Origin: Calycina herbarum
Lineage: Eukaryota > Ascomycota > Leotiomycetes > Helotiales > Pezizellaceae
Assembly (NCBI GenBank): GCA_001414485.1
Contig: LLEY01000020.1
Span: forward strand, 248,001-312,000
DNA length: 64,000 nucleotides
Reading direction: 5' to 3'
Made by a program: the position numbers and the translations under genes. Position 1 is the first letter of the stretch; each line of letters begins with the position of its first letter. Below are positions 32,018 to 42,558 of this stretch, one piece after another. Under the pieces are notes generated by a model. It was not told the origin of the DNA. It saw nothing but the letters and a program-made list of their open reading frames with translations, and ran no database searches.

Positions 32018-32926
32018 TATATATTTATTTATTTCTATTTAACGTCAAGCGGAGTCTAGCTCGCGTGGGCTAGGTCCTAAAAGAGTCCCAGTTTTGAGCA
32101 AATGACGCTAGGGGGGTGCCCTAGGCTACAGGGGGTGTAAATGAAAGAACGCTAATTTACAAGAGATAGTTTAAAGAGAAGCCCCACTTCCGGAGCAGCC
32201 CTTGTTCTGAATTAGTATAAAAACCAGAGTAGAATAAGAAAACAGTGTATAATAATAGAGAATAGAGGACAGAAAGAGTGACAGGGTAGAATAGAGGGAG
32301 ATTCCTCTATCTAGGAGGACAGATCTTAGTATAAAACTTCGTCTTATAGTAGACCTTGCGAAATAGCTCCTCGCAGTGTGGGCCGAAAAGTAATTGAGGG
32401 TTCCTCTCAGCCTCTGCAAGTAGCCTAGGGGCTACTTTGTTTGCAAGTCTGCAAAAGAGCAGGTGAAATTGAGTCTTCTCCTTTCTACACTTACACTCCC
32501 CTGAGGTAAGTAGCGTGTCAAGGTGAAGGAAGCGAAGGTGGTACGCAGTAAAGTCTCCGTGGCCAGAGCGAGCGGCAATTAAGCGAGCTAGGACCTCTCT
32601 TGGTAAGCGAAGTGACCGAGGTTTCGAGGACCAGTTATCGAGCCCTAGATTCTTATATAGCCTAGGAAGTGTAGCTTTCCATAGCTTCTTTGCAAGCTGT
32701 ACCCCTGTCTCTTTAACCTCTCTCTTAAGCGTAGCAGTACAGAGTAAGGGAAGAGAGTTTGAAGGGGGTAGCCGAGCGCCTCTCCCTGCAGCTCTATCCG
32801 CTATCTCATTGCCTTGGATACCTATATGGCTAGGACACCACATAGTTTGAACTTTCCCAGGGTATAGTAGAGCTAACTCGTTGACTCTATTAAAAGTCTC
32901 TTGCGAAGTGCCACAGGACCGGTAGG
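32018..32926 (-). mobile_element. 5'-truncated non-LTR (LINE) retrotransposon insertion
   Basis: The insert is bounded by an 18-base direct repeat, TCAGCCTATATGCATACT, at 32000-32017 and 32927-32944, the target-site duplication. Read on the minus strand, it ends at the low-coordinate side in an A-rich tail of AAATAAATAAATA type. The high-coordinate end starts abruptly inside the RNase H coding region. Tail, 5' truncation and duplication together are the signature of target-primed reverse transcription. Only about 0.9 kb of the element is present, so it is immobile itself. Unlike the Fot1-like copy, its coding stretch has no internal stops. Confidence 0.88.
32307..32926 (-). pseudogene. LINE ORF2 fragment: RNase H domain and C-terminus
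   Basis: The frame is open from the truncated 5' edge (near 32926) to the stop at 32307. It carries the RNase H signature WCPSHIGIQGNEIADRAAG and a C-terminal Cys/His knuckle as CKCRKEKTQFHLLFC, the usual end of fungal I/Tad-like LINE reverse transcriptases. The endonuclease and reverse transcriptase parts are absent. It has no start of its own; the methionine at 32843 is internal. Confidence 0.82.
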
Positions 32927-32975
32927 TCAGCCTATATGCATACTAGAGTGGCTGCAATCAATGGGGTTTGAGCGT

Positions 32976-33210
32976 GCTTGTATGTTATTCGTAAATCCAC
33001 ACTATCTGAACTTCCTTTACCTAATTCAATCATTCTAGACGTCCTCGAATAATTATTTCAATTGAATGTTTTTCATTCAAGTATTGCAAATTAAATACTT
33101 TTCAAGTTCCAAACTTTATTTTATGACGTCAATTATTCTGAACATCCTTGGATAACATGATTTCTCGAAAGTACTCAGCCAATTCCAAGTTGGCGAATAA
33201 ATCATGCCAG
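32976..33210. mobile_element. Diverged MITE of the CTGGTATG family
   Basis: The right end, read inward, is CTGGCATGATTTATTCGCCA, very close to the termini of the elements at 10472 and 62745. The left end near 32976 (CTTGTATGTTATTCGTAAAT) is a weaker match in the opposite orientation. The interior is AT-rich and non-coding. It stops only 20 bases from the stop codon of the NLR-like gene and starts about 30 bases from the LINE target duplication. Confidence 0.4.
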
Positions 33211-33229
33211 CTCAAGGTATCCTTGTAAT

Positions 33230-36200
33230 TTAAACCTCCCTTATCGTTTGACAACTTGTCTTCGCAACCAGTTCGTCCCATGATAAAACTAACCACTTTG
33301 AAACTCCCTTTGCACCTTTCTCGTCTTTGATGCGTCTGATCTTTTTGCCATGAGCTGGACTGGACTGTGAAAATGCCTCTGGGTCAGCACCTGAGTTGAG
33401 TAGTAACTCCACCAGTTCAGCAGCCTTTGGAGTATCATGTGTTGTAGCATGATGGAGGGGTGTCAAATACTTCACACTGCGCCTGAAGTCTACTACAGCT
33501 CCTGCTTCTAACAGATATTGCGCTAGCTTTATCGAGCAAGATTTCTCGGCAACGGTCAACAAAACACTTCCTAGCTGCTCTTTCGTCGAGAGCTTGATCA
33601 GGCCAATTCTTTTCCATAAAGACAAAATAAAAGCCTCGTTTTCGGGATTATCTGTAGCCGCTGCAAGAAGTTCCCATCTTGTGTAATGAATACACATCCC
33701 TGCCCACTTCTTATGGCTTAACTGACAAGACCGCTCGCAGCCGGTGTCGATATACGTTTCCCAATCAGCGAGGAAATCCTTGGAACCCGATTTCAAAATA
33801 TCCGGTAAAACATGATTGTAATTTTGAAAATCCTGCAGGAAATGCTTGAAAGTTTCCACATTGTTGCCTTTAATTGCCGACGTGGATAAAAGATAGTTCG
33901 GGATCAACGCGGCATCATTTCCTAAAAATGATTTGAGGAGATCCACCATGGCTGGTGAAGCATATCTGGCTGCTAAAAGCAACACTTCTTTTGTCACTTT
34001 CCAATTGAGTTTCTTCAGTCGCCGAGCAAAGGGCTTTATTAGATCAACCTTGTCCGATCTGACAAGGTCGAAGAGCAGTGGTTGTATTTCGTCGTCGTCC
34101 AGTTCTTGTGAGGATACCATTGGTCCTTGTTGTTTTTGATGGCACTGCTCTGAATGCTTGTCTCTCATATTTCGGGAAAGAAACCCCTGAGAATATGAGC
34201 AGTCTGCTCTGTTGCATTTCCAAGGACGCTCATGCTCCCTCCGGTGCGAGTTTCGCGCAGATCTACAAGCGAATCCATGGCGAGCAAAAAAACAACCCAG
34301 AAAGCTACATTTGAAGGGTCGTTGGCCATAGTGTCTTCTGAATGGAGCACAGTGACAGCATTCGTTATGGTGGGACTGACTTCCGCAGAGGAGTAAACCA
34401 AACTCCTCATATATACGAGTACTCATGGTGTTTACTGTCAAGGGATCAAGATTGTTCCATGTTGCCCCTTTGCTCGTGTTAAATGAATACAAGAATTCAG
34501 AATATGGTTGTCAGTTCACTGACCTTTCCGTTTATCAAGTCCTCCTTCTATAATTTTCTTGTCAAAATTTGTCGCATTGTGGAGCATTTTAGATATGTCC
34601 GGGTGATTGGGTTCGAGCCAAGGTTGTAAACCAGTTCGTTTTGTTGGAGCCACATCTTCGATGAAGTTGTTGCTGCTTCTCTGCTCGATAAACATTCCAA
34701 GGAGGTCTATCAAGTTCTTAGGCGAAGTCTCTAACTGTACCAAGCGCATATATCGAATTATCAGTTCAAGCCACATAGTAGCAGAGTAATCATGGAGCCG
34801 ATATTTTCCTGTGAGCATGTTTTCGCGTAACTCTTCTTCGGACAATTCCGTGTCATGGTGCCTTTGACAGAGGTACTGGATGCAAGAGGTTGCTAAGCTT
34901 AGTATGGCATCCGAAATACTGATGTAGTTAGTTATCGTCGGGCTAAAAAAGTATCTGCAAAAATTTAGCACTCAGCTGTTTGCTTCGATCATCAACTTAC
35001 TCCTTTGCCGTAAAATGCACAAGTTGCACATAGTCGTCCACTATCTCTAAAATAGGGCCACATAGCTGTACAGGATTGAAACTTGCAATGACTTTCAAGT
35101 CCCCATTAGGGTCGTCAGCCCTGACAAGTAGAGCCTGCTCTATTTCTTGGATAGTTAGAGGCGTCGGAGAGCTGCCAACCCACCCTAAGAGCTTTCGGGC
35201 CTTCTCTTTTAAAGACGTAGGTTTATGACTGTTGATGCGTTCCAAGATTCTAGCATATCTTTATGAAGTTAGATACATAACGGAGAATCAGTGAAATGCA
35301 CGAAAATTGCAATACTTACGCGTGATCTAGATTCTCTGGGAGAATTTGGACTTCATCGCGAATTTCCGCCAGATCATCAAGGTGTTCAATGCTGCTTAGA
35401 ATGATCTTTGCATACAGAAACATTCCTTTATTCGGTTAGCGTTGACTTCTAAGTACTTTGTATTATGCGAATTGGTCAAAGAGAAATTGTTCTAAAGAAT
35501 GTTTCAAGAATGAGAAACACAACGTCACATTTATCCCAAAATATTCCGGGCTAATAGCGAACGATTGTCCGAGAATATTTGAAATAAAAAAAGAGTGACA
35601 GAGTGAACAATGACTGAAGCCTTGGTTCAATTTTGCTTACCCTTTGCTTTAGAAGACAACGGTGCCAGCAAGCCCGATATCTCAGCTTGGGCTTCAGGTA
35701 CGAATTTCCTTGCTTGGAACCATTCTCCAACTCGACGATTAACAAAGGCTTGTATACTCCCTGCATTTTGGGTGTCTATTCGGATTCCGACCGCTTTATC
35801 TCGAAGAATGGTGTGGATATCGTCCTCGATTCTGGAGCTTACGAGAAAGTTGGTTTCCTTACAGCTGTTGGACAACTCAAGAAGATGCTGCAAAAATATT
35901 CTTCGTTCAAATTCTTCAATCTCGTCCACTCCATCAATCACAACAAAGACTTGGCCGGCTATGCTAAGCATCGTAGTTAGGAGTTCGACGGTTTTTTTGA
36001 GGTCTCGTTTAAGTTCTTTAGTAGCACTTTGAGAGAGCAGTGCCTGTAACTCTTCGTCGTCTTCCGTGAGTTGAAATATCAGCGAGTGAAAAATAGTTTT
36101 GGCAGTTATGCTGCTAATGTGTTTGTAGCTGAGGAAAGCATAGAGTGTCCGGCCATGTGCCAAAGCTTTAACAACAACGGTACCCGAGAGATAGGTTTTC

Positions 36201-37190
36201 CCTAAGAATATATGTTAGGAGTTGTAAGTAAGATTGCACAAGCTTCAACTGGACGTACCCGCACCGGGTATTCCCTGTAACCATACGAGTTTTGACGTCT
36301 CGTCCGTTGCTTTCAGCCACTTCCCAAACGTGAGATCTCTCATTAACCATTTCCCTGTGCCCTCGCATATCTGATTCCGTATTCTGTACAGCTCATCGTC
36401 ATAAAATTTTGGTGAAATGGACTCTTTTATAGCACTGTATTCCTGTTTTCGATAGGATCTCTCACTTTTCTCGAAATGGTCAAGCGCTCTAAGTCGAGCC
36501 TCATGTTCCTCGCGAATATGTTCCATTCGAGTCTCATTTCTCAAGAGGAATGTATGTCGTTCAATATGCGACAACACGACTTGTATTTTATCACGCTGTT
36601 TTGGCCACATGGTTTCGAAGACAATCCTCCAACCTAAGTCGAGTCAGATACGATAAACCCCATTTGCATTCATAATATGAGGACTTACGAGACAAGCTAA
36701 AAAACTTGAGCGCAATAACATAGATATCAAGGATGTCCTGGAAAAATAGTGCGAGCACATCATTAATTTGTTCATTATGGCCAAAGATTCTCATGATCTC
36801 CTCAAATTCTGGCAAAACATCACCAATATCACCAATAGTTTTGATGAGCTGATCCAGGGACTTCTTCAATGTACTGGTCCATTGGATAAGCAACTTTATT
36901 GGTCCCCAGATGAGGGCCAAAATGTCCGGCTTGACTTGAACAAAGGTATCTATCACCCCTGCGTAGCCTCGAAGTCGTTCCAAAAAAGGTCCGATTTTGG
37001 CCAAGTGACGCAAGTTCCCGGTTTTCATCTGCTCTTCTTGAAGTTTTTCCGTGAGATCGTACACTTCGTCGATCGTGGTCGTTTGGAAGAGCTCCTTGTA
37101 AAGATCATCGTCCTTGAGGTTTGCCTTGAAATCGCGAATCGAGGTTTCGAAGGCTAATTGGACCCGATAATTCGATGCTTGCTGTGCCAT
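33230..37190 (-). CDS. NLR-like STAND protein: N-terminal DUF7708-type domain, NACHT, C2H2 fingers, ankyrin repeats
   Basis: Seven exons join in phase to 1,156 residues: 37190-36689, 36633-36259, 36201-35641, 35425-35320, 35258-35001, 34954-34524 and 34467-33230. The N-terminal domain carries ILALIWGPIKLLIQWTS, typical of the region preceding NACHT in many fungal STAND proteins. NACHT starts with a Walker A (GIPGAGKT, residues about 288-295, split by an intron) and has Walker B as VFVVIDGVDE (377-386). The winged-helix-like region follows (LLGWVGSSPTPLTIQEIEQAL), then AKEYFF. Residues about 780-855 contain two C2H2-type fingers (C-x4-C with H-x3/4-H spacing). The end carries ankyrin-like repeats (YLLEAGAVVDF, LTPLHHATTHDTP, ELLLNSGADPEAF). 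By family, such proteins act in nonself recognition or programmed cell death, but no partner effector gene is visible here. The gene is intact despite lying among transposons. Confidence 0.85.
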
Positions 37191-39433
37191 TTTGTCGAGG
37201 GAATAACGACCCGCAAATGAGGGAAGAATTTTATGACCTTGAGAAATAAGTCTCGTTCAGAAACAGCAGTTTTGCGATGAGAAAATGCACATGCTGATGG
37301 CTCAGCCTTCTCACACCTGTAATCGTGTAGGTTCCACAAGCCTGATTTTCGGGGATCGTACACCGCTCAAGGCGTGTTAGGCGTACAGCAAGGCTTCCCT
37401 TCAGGCTTCCCAAATTTCTTTTTGTGAGCTGAATCAACACCCCATGCTCACACCCCTCACACTCGCAAGACTCCAAAAGCGGCAATAGAAATACCTACTG
37501 CCGCTGTTATTTCTAGATACCAATATTTGGAAGAACTTTATTACAAAATACCGAGAAGAACATCTCCTCATTCTTTCAATAGGCTCGGAAAAGTCCATAT
37601 GCACCACTTTTATTAATCCTATCTAATCATAGTGGAAAAGCAACAACTCAAGAAATATGAAATCTGGTGGTTTAATTACTAACTTTAAAGTATTCATTTA
37701 GTTTTCACAGAACAATTAAATTAATTAAGAGAGTTCTGTAAAACTATTCAATCATCGTAATTATTCAAGAATTTTAGAGAAAATGAAATAAATAAAATAA
37801 AGATCAGAGAACAATACTTGTCTAACAAAGTTTAACCAATATAATCATTCAAGAATGTTTAGAGTACTTGAATCAATTAAATAAGTTATTTAAAGTAATA
37901 CAGTCAATAAATAAAGCTCATATTATACCAAACCTTGATGGCTTAGGTTCTCACTATTCGCACTGAAAGCAATGGACAGCGTGTGTGGACGATTAGTTCG
38001 CTAACAGTCTCAGTGTACACCTACGAAAGAGCTTTGGCTGAACATCCTCATCACTGAGCACTCCTCAGGCTCTGTACTCTATGCATCTATCCAGCATTAA
38101 AGTTCCGCACTGAACCACGTCCTCTCCGAATGGCTGCCACTGAGCATGATACGGTCCGACAGCAGCCCTCGGCTGCGCTTCTTCGTTGAAGCGCCTAGGT
38201 AGGTCTGCGCAACGAATAAAGCCCTCGAATATATTCACAATAATCGTCATTTTCCACAGATAATATACCCTTTGAATTATTCAAGATTAAGGAGAGTTTA
38301 CAAGGTAAATAGTAGTCGTTTATTCATGAATGTTTTATATTCGTTACAAATTTAGTAATAAGTGGGTATAAACCTATAAAACCTCCTTTAAATAGCAGAA
38401 ACTATACCTAATTTAGCTACTCTCGTTTCTTAACACTTCAGAAAAACTATAGCCTAGAGGTGGATTAAGATAGAAAACCTAATTACATTTAATAACCTCT
38501 AATTAGATTATCTTTATACAGCTATACTAGTCTCCTCTCTCTAAAATAAAGGTAGTATAAAACTAAAAAATATATCATGGCCTTACTAAGAAACAAGTTT
38601 TATAATATCTTTAATTTAGAGAAGGAAGAGTACTACCTTTTATTTAGACAGGGCGGGGGGTGGGGGGGGGGTAATAAATAGAAACTATTTGTAATATATT
38701 TATTTGAGGGCACCTAGTACGAATAAAGTGATAGAATATTACTTATGTATTCTATATTTATAAAGAATAAATAATCTTTTATTTTTCTATTCGTTGCGCG
38801 GACCGGCGCCTAGGGACCTTAAAAGCAAAACGCTTGATTCCCACAACATCCCCGCAAACACCCACACCCCAATCATGACAAATATATGATTGTGGAAGCC
38901 TAGTGAAGCATTATAAACAATGCATCTCTCAAAATATCATTCAAACAAACAAAGAATCGTGTCCAAAACTTCCAGGCCCTGCCTCAATCCCACACCATTA
39001 AGCGTATATATGGAAGGGCGAGGGGGGTTGATACTCTACTAGTAAAGGAGGATGATCCGTGCCTTCGAGACGATGAGAGAGGGAAGGGACGAGGGCACAA
39101 TTCTGTGAAGGAACGGCCTCGACCTCGACACCACGGGAGACCCGTTGCCACCCCTCAATGTTGAGTTCACTTGAAAACACCTCGACACGCCACCTGGCAG
39201 CAACTCCACACTAGGCTGCGGTCGATTTGGTGGGAAGGTATTATCCCGAACCGCCTCGTCTTTTGAGTTGAAGTGCTGTACGTCGAACGACGACACGACC
39301 CGAAAAGTAAGAGCAAGTAAGTTACGATTCCAGATTTCACGGTATCATTCCATTCGTAAAGGTTTCCATAAGTACATGCTCCCACACTGAGCTATCAAAA
39401 GCTACGCTGCTATTCTCTTTCTCCTATGCTTCC
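37191..39433. other. AT-rich gene-free block
   Basis: No gene is seen. The first 300 bases are the NLR promoter. From about 37500 to 38820 the sequence is strongly AT-rich with many TA steps, consistent with mutated repeat remnants, and includes a probable decayed MITE at 37664-37933. A G-rich run (GGGCGGGGGGTGGGGGGGGG-like) lies at 38651-38671. The right part returns to normal composition and is the 3' flank of LIG4. Confidence 0.45.
37664..37933. mobile_element. Probable decayed member of the CTGGTATG MITE family
   Basis: The left end starts CTGGTGGTTTAATTAC. The right end, read inward, is TGGTATAATATGAGCTTTAT followed by TTATTGACTG, resembling the family's TATGCTTTATTCACCAATT-AATTGACTAA terminus. 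The length (about 270 bp) is close to the 280-bp copy at 62745. The match is weak, as expected for a heavily mutated copy. Confidence 0.3.
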
Positions 39434-42400
39434 TCAAACAGGATACCTCTCCTCATCCAGAAGGGTCTTCTCCTCCCAACACTCATCAACCCACCTCACA
39501 CTAACAATCCTCGCAATCTTCCTTCCATCAACAACCATAGCATCAGCCATTCTTCTCCTCGCAGCCTTAACCTCATCCTGATTCCCATCCCCAGTAACAA
39601 TATGCGTAATCCCCTCCTCATTCTCATCCCCTGCAATCTTGCCCCCAGCGAACTTAACCCTCGATTTCATAATCAAAAGATCAATCCCCCCATCTCCATC
39701 CGTCTTTCCCCCAGGCAAAAAGAAAAGTTTACACCTCCCAAAAAACTCCCCCGGTAAATCCTGAAGCCCATGCCCTCGTTCTTCAAGTTCCAACCGAAAA
39801 AATTCCGGGTCGAACCTTCCAGTTTTTATAGGTATCATCTCCTCACAAAACGTCCCCAGCTCCTTCGATTCAATATCCCTAGCGTAAGAATCCCCGTAAT
39901 CATCTATCGTCTTCAGAACATCAGCCGTCGAAGTCTCAATGGTATGAAATAAATGGTCCGGTTCAAAAGGAAGTAAGAATTTCTTCCTCTCCTCCCCATC
40001 GATCTCCGCCTGCTTCAGCACATCCAAAACCCAAGCTCCCTTGATCAAATTCGTCGTCCCGCGTTTGATAATCGAAGCCGGTTTAACCGTCCTCTTATCC
40101 GCAATGCAGAGGATATTCTCTTTGGCATTGGGGTTTTGAGTCAATGACCCGCCGTTGGTTTTTATGATTTGCTCGAGTTCCGCTTTGCTCTTTTTCACGG
40201 GCTTCGTCATTTCTGTGAGCACGCAGAAATCCAGACCAGCGAAAACTTGGGTTTGTGGTCCTACGTAGGGAGTTTTGATTTTCGAGTCCATTCCTGCGAT
40301 GACGACATCTTTCTTGATACGTTTTGTCGTCTTGCGTCTAGTGCTGACTTTGAAATCTTCTTTTTTGGATTCTGTTTCTACCCTCTGTTTCAGAGCCCAG
40401 AATTCAGAGAGGGAGAGGGCCGATTGCCAATCCTTGTCATGGCGGATTTTCATGAAGCGGGGGAAGCGGAGTGTGAATCCTGTCATGAAGGAGTCCGAAC
40501 CGTCTACGGAGGCAGCTTTTACTTGGAAGACAAGGGAGTCGTCGGGTTTAATCCAGCAGTCTGGACGTTCGCGGTCGCCGCCGGCGAGTTCGATGTATTT
40601 TTTGGGGGGCCTGTTAGGGTCCCAGTCGTGCCATTTGTCTTCTGTTAAATGTGCGATTTTGGAGTAATCTTCTTTTTTGAAACCACCTCCTACTTTGAAG
40701 AAGGAGTAGCATTTCATGGGATCTGCGCCTAGAAAGAAGTTAGAGTGAATGTTGGAAAAAGAAAGATTTCCTTACCAGCATCGATATGGTTCTGATCAAC
40801 TCGCAAACCACACATGTATGACGATAAACTTCCGCCTCGGCGTCCGGAGCCATAATATCCACCAATTACCACACAATCAAGCTGCTCTCCATATTCATCC
40901 ATATATTCAGGTTTGACTTTCATCCAGGTATCAATTCGTGCGTTGAGTTGATACGTAGAATTTGGATTCTTCAAAACCAATCCCTCTCCGGCGTCGTTAA
41001 TGATCTGATGTAAAATGGGTTTAATTTCTTCATGCTTTGTTACGACCTCATATTTGTGTTTTTCGAGTCGTCGATGTACATCGTGTATAGCAGTCTCCAA
41101 AGCATTCCTCCTATCTTGCAACGTGTATTCGGTAAGGACTTGGCCATTGAGATACAAGCAATCGAAAACACGAAAAAGAGGTCGAATACCAGCCGCTTGA
41201 AAAGGATTCTTTTTTTCAGACAGTGCTGCAGTTTTCAGTGTGCCGAACTGTACTATCTTGTCCATTTCCGGGTCCCACGTAATCATTTCGCCGTCGAGGA
41301 TGATATTTTTGACTCTGGCATCGAAAGCGCCTTTGATTTGTCTCGTCAGAGCTGAATCGTCGTCTTCGAAGCCGTCCCCGTAGAGATATGTATAGTCTTT
41401 AGCTTGCCGAGACCAGAATCCAAAGCGTTTGCCTCCAGGATGACTGGGATCCTCGATCATGTGAAGTTGCATTCTTTCTCCGTCCATTTTCTCTTCGATC
41501 CAAAACTCGGGTTCCTTGTCAGTAATGCCCATCTTCTTAACCATCTTCTCTAAAGAGGGGTCCTTTTGGTTTTGAAATTGAGCAAGCTGAGGTTGAAAGG
41601 GTGACATTAGTTCTATTCCCGTTTCATCGTCTCCTAAACGTCTTTCGGGATCTATAAGCTCCCAGCATACACGTCGAAGACTGGATGAAACATTGAACAG
41701 AGCTTCGCCGTCTGGATGCCATAGCTGTGGAAAATTTAGTTGATGCCCAAAAAAGTTTCAAGATAACTCACATTGAGAATGGTCTTTTCCGTTGCTCCCA
41801 CATCCATCTTCCGAAGTATAATCCGAATCAACCACGTCAACTCCTCAGCATTCATCCTACGGTAAAACTTCTCAAGAATTGGCAATTGACTTTCTTCCTT
41901 CTGAGCAGCCGCCAACTGATCCAACATCTCATTGACATCAGAAATCCTCAAATTTCCAGGCTCATTGATGATAGCTCGCTTCTTCAATACCTTGTAGCAT
42001 CTCTCTGGGAAATTTCCTGAACCGCCGGCGTCGGAATCCTGAGCACGCAACTTCCAATTCAGAACATTGTAGGCATCAGTTGAGTTCTTGTCAATCTTTA
42101 GTAACTTGACCAAGAGTTTCCCAATCACTTTCTCTTTGAGACCGTACATAGGTCTATCACGATCTTTGTCTGGACAAATGAGGCGCAGCGCCGGATAAAA
42201 ATCATCCCCAACCTCATTTCGCCATCGTGAGATAAATCTCTCGATGATCTTCCTGCGAATTTCGAACGGGGAATTGCTGTTGTGGTGAGGACCTTTCTTT
42301 CTGCGGTTGATTTGGGGACCGGTGGATTTCTTGTTATTGATGAGCGGGTTGAAGAGATCAGTAATGAGAGCCCCGAAGTAGAAAGTTTCGTTCCAATTTA

Positions 42401-42558
42401 TCGGTCGGTAGGGATATCTTGAAATTAGTTACTTAGGAGCCTTGATATGATGAGAATACTCACTTTTTATCTAGCTCTTCCTTGCTTATGTGTCCGTCGT
42501 CATATTGACTCCGGTCATCATTTTTGGCGCTATCACCTGGCAGTCTTTGACTCGGCAT
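39434..42558 (-). CDS. lig4: DNA ligase 4 (ATP-dependent, non-homologous end joining)
   Basis: Four exons, 42558-42464, 42417-41772, 41724-40776 and 40728-39434, give 994 residues, normal for fungal LIG4. The N-terminal DNA-binding domain spans about residues 25-270. The nucleotidyltransferase core has the adenylated lysine in EEKMDGERM (about residue 326), then LDGEMITWD, EGLVLKNP and WMKVKPEY. The OB-fold domain follows, including GSFMTGF-type and FPRFMKIRHDKDW motifs. Two BRCT domains end the protein, the first with NPNAKENILCIADKR, the second with GITHIVTGDG and the final VRWVDECWEE; the linker between them is where the XRCC4/Lif1 partner binds. It seals double-strand breaks in the nucleus. 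All key residues are present and no damage is seen. Confidence 0.95.

Noticed and set aside
32018..32926. Complete retrotransposon.
   Set aside because: Only the RNase H domain and C-terminus are present; the endonuclease and reverse transcriptase are missing and the 5' edge meets the target duplication.
33230..37190. Several separate genes (zinc-finger/ankyrin gene, NACHT gene, N-terminal gene).
   Set aside because: Six introns with good splice signals join them in phase, restore Walker A across an intron, and leave no internal stop.
38651..38671. G-rich run as a telomere or rDNA-like signal.
   Set aside because: It is a single run without repeats or flanking telomere units, and could be a simple low-complexity tract or a sequencing artefact.
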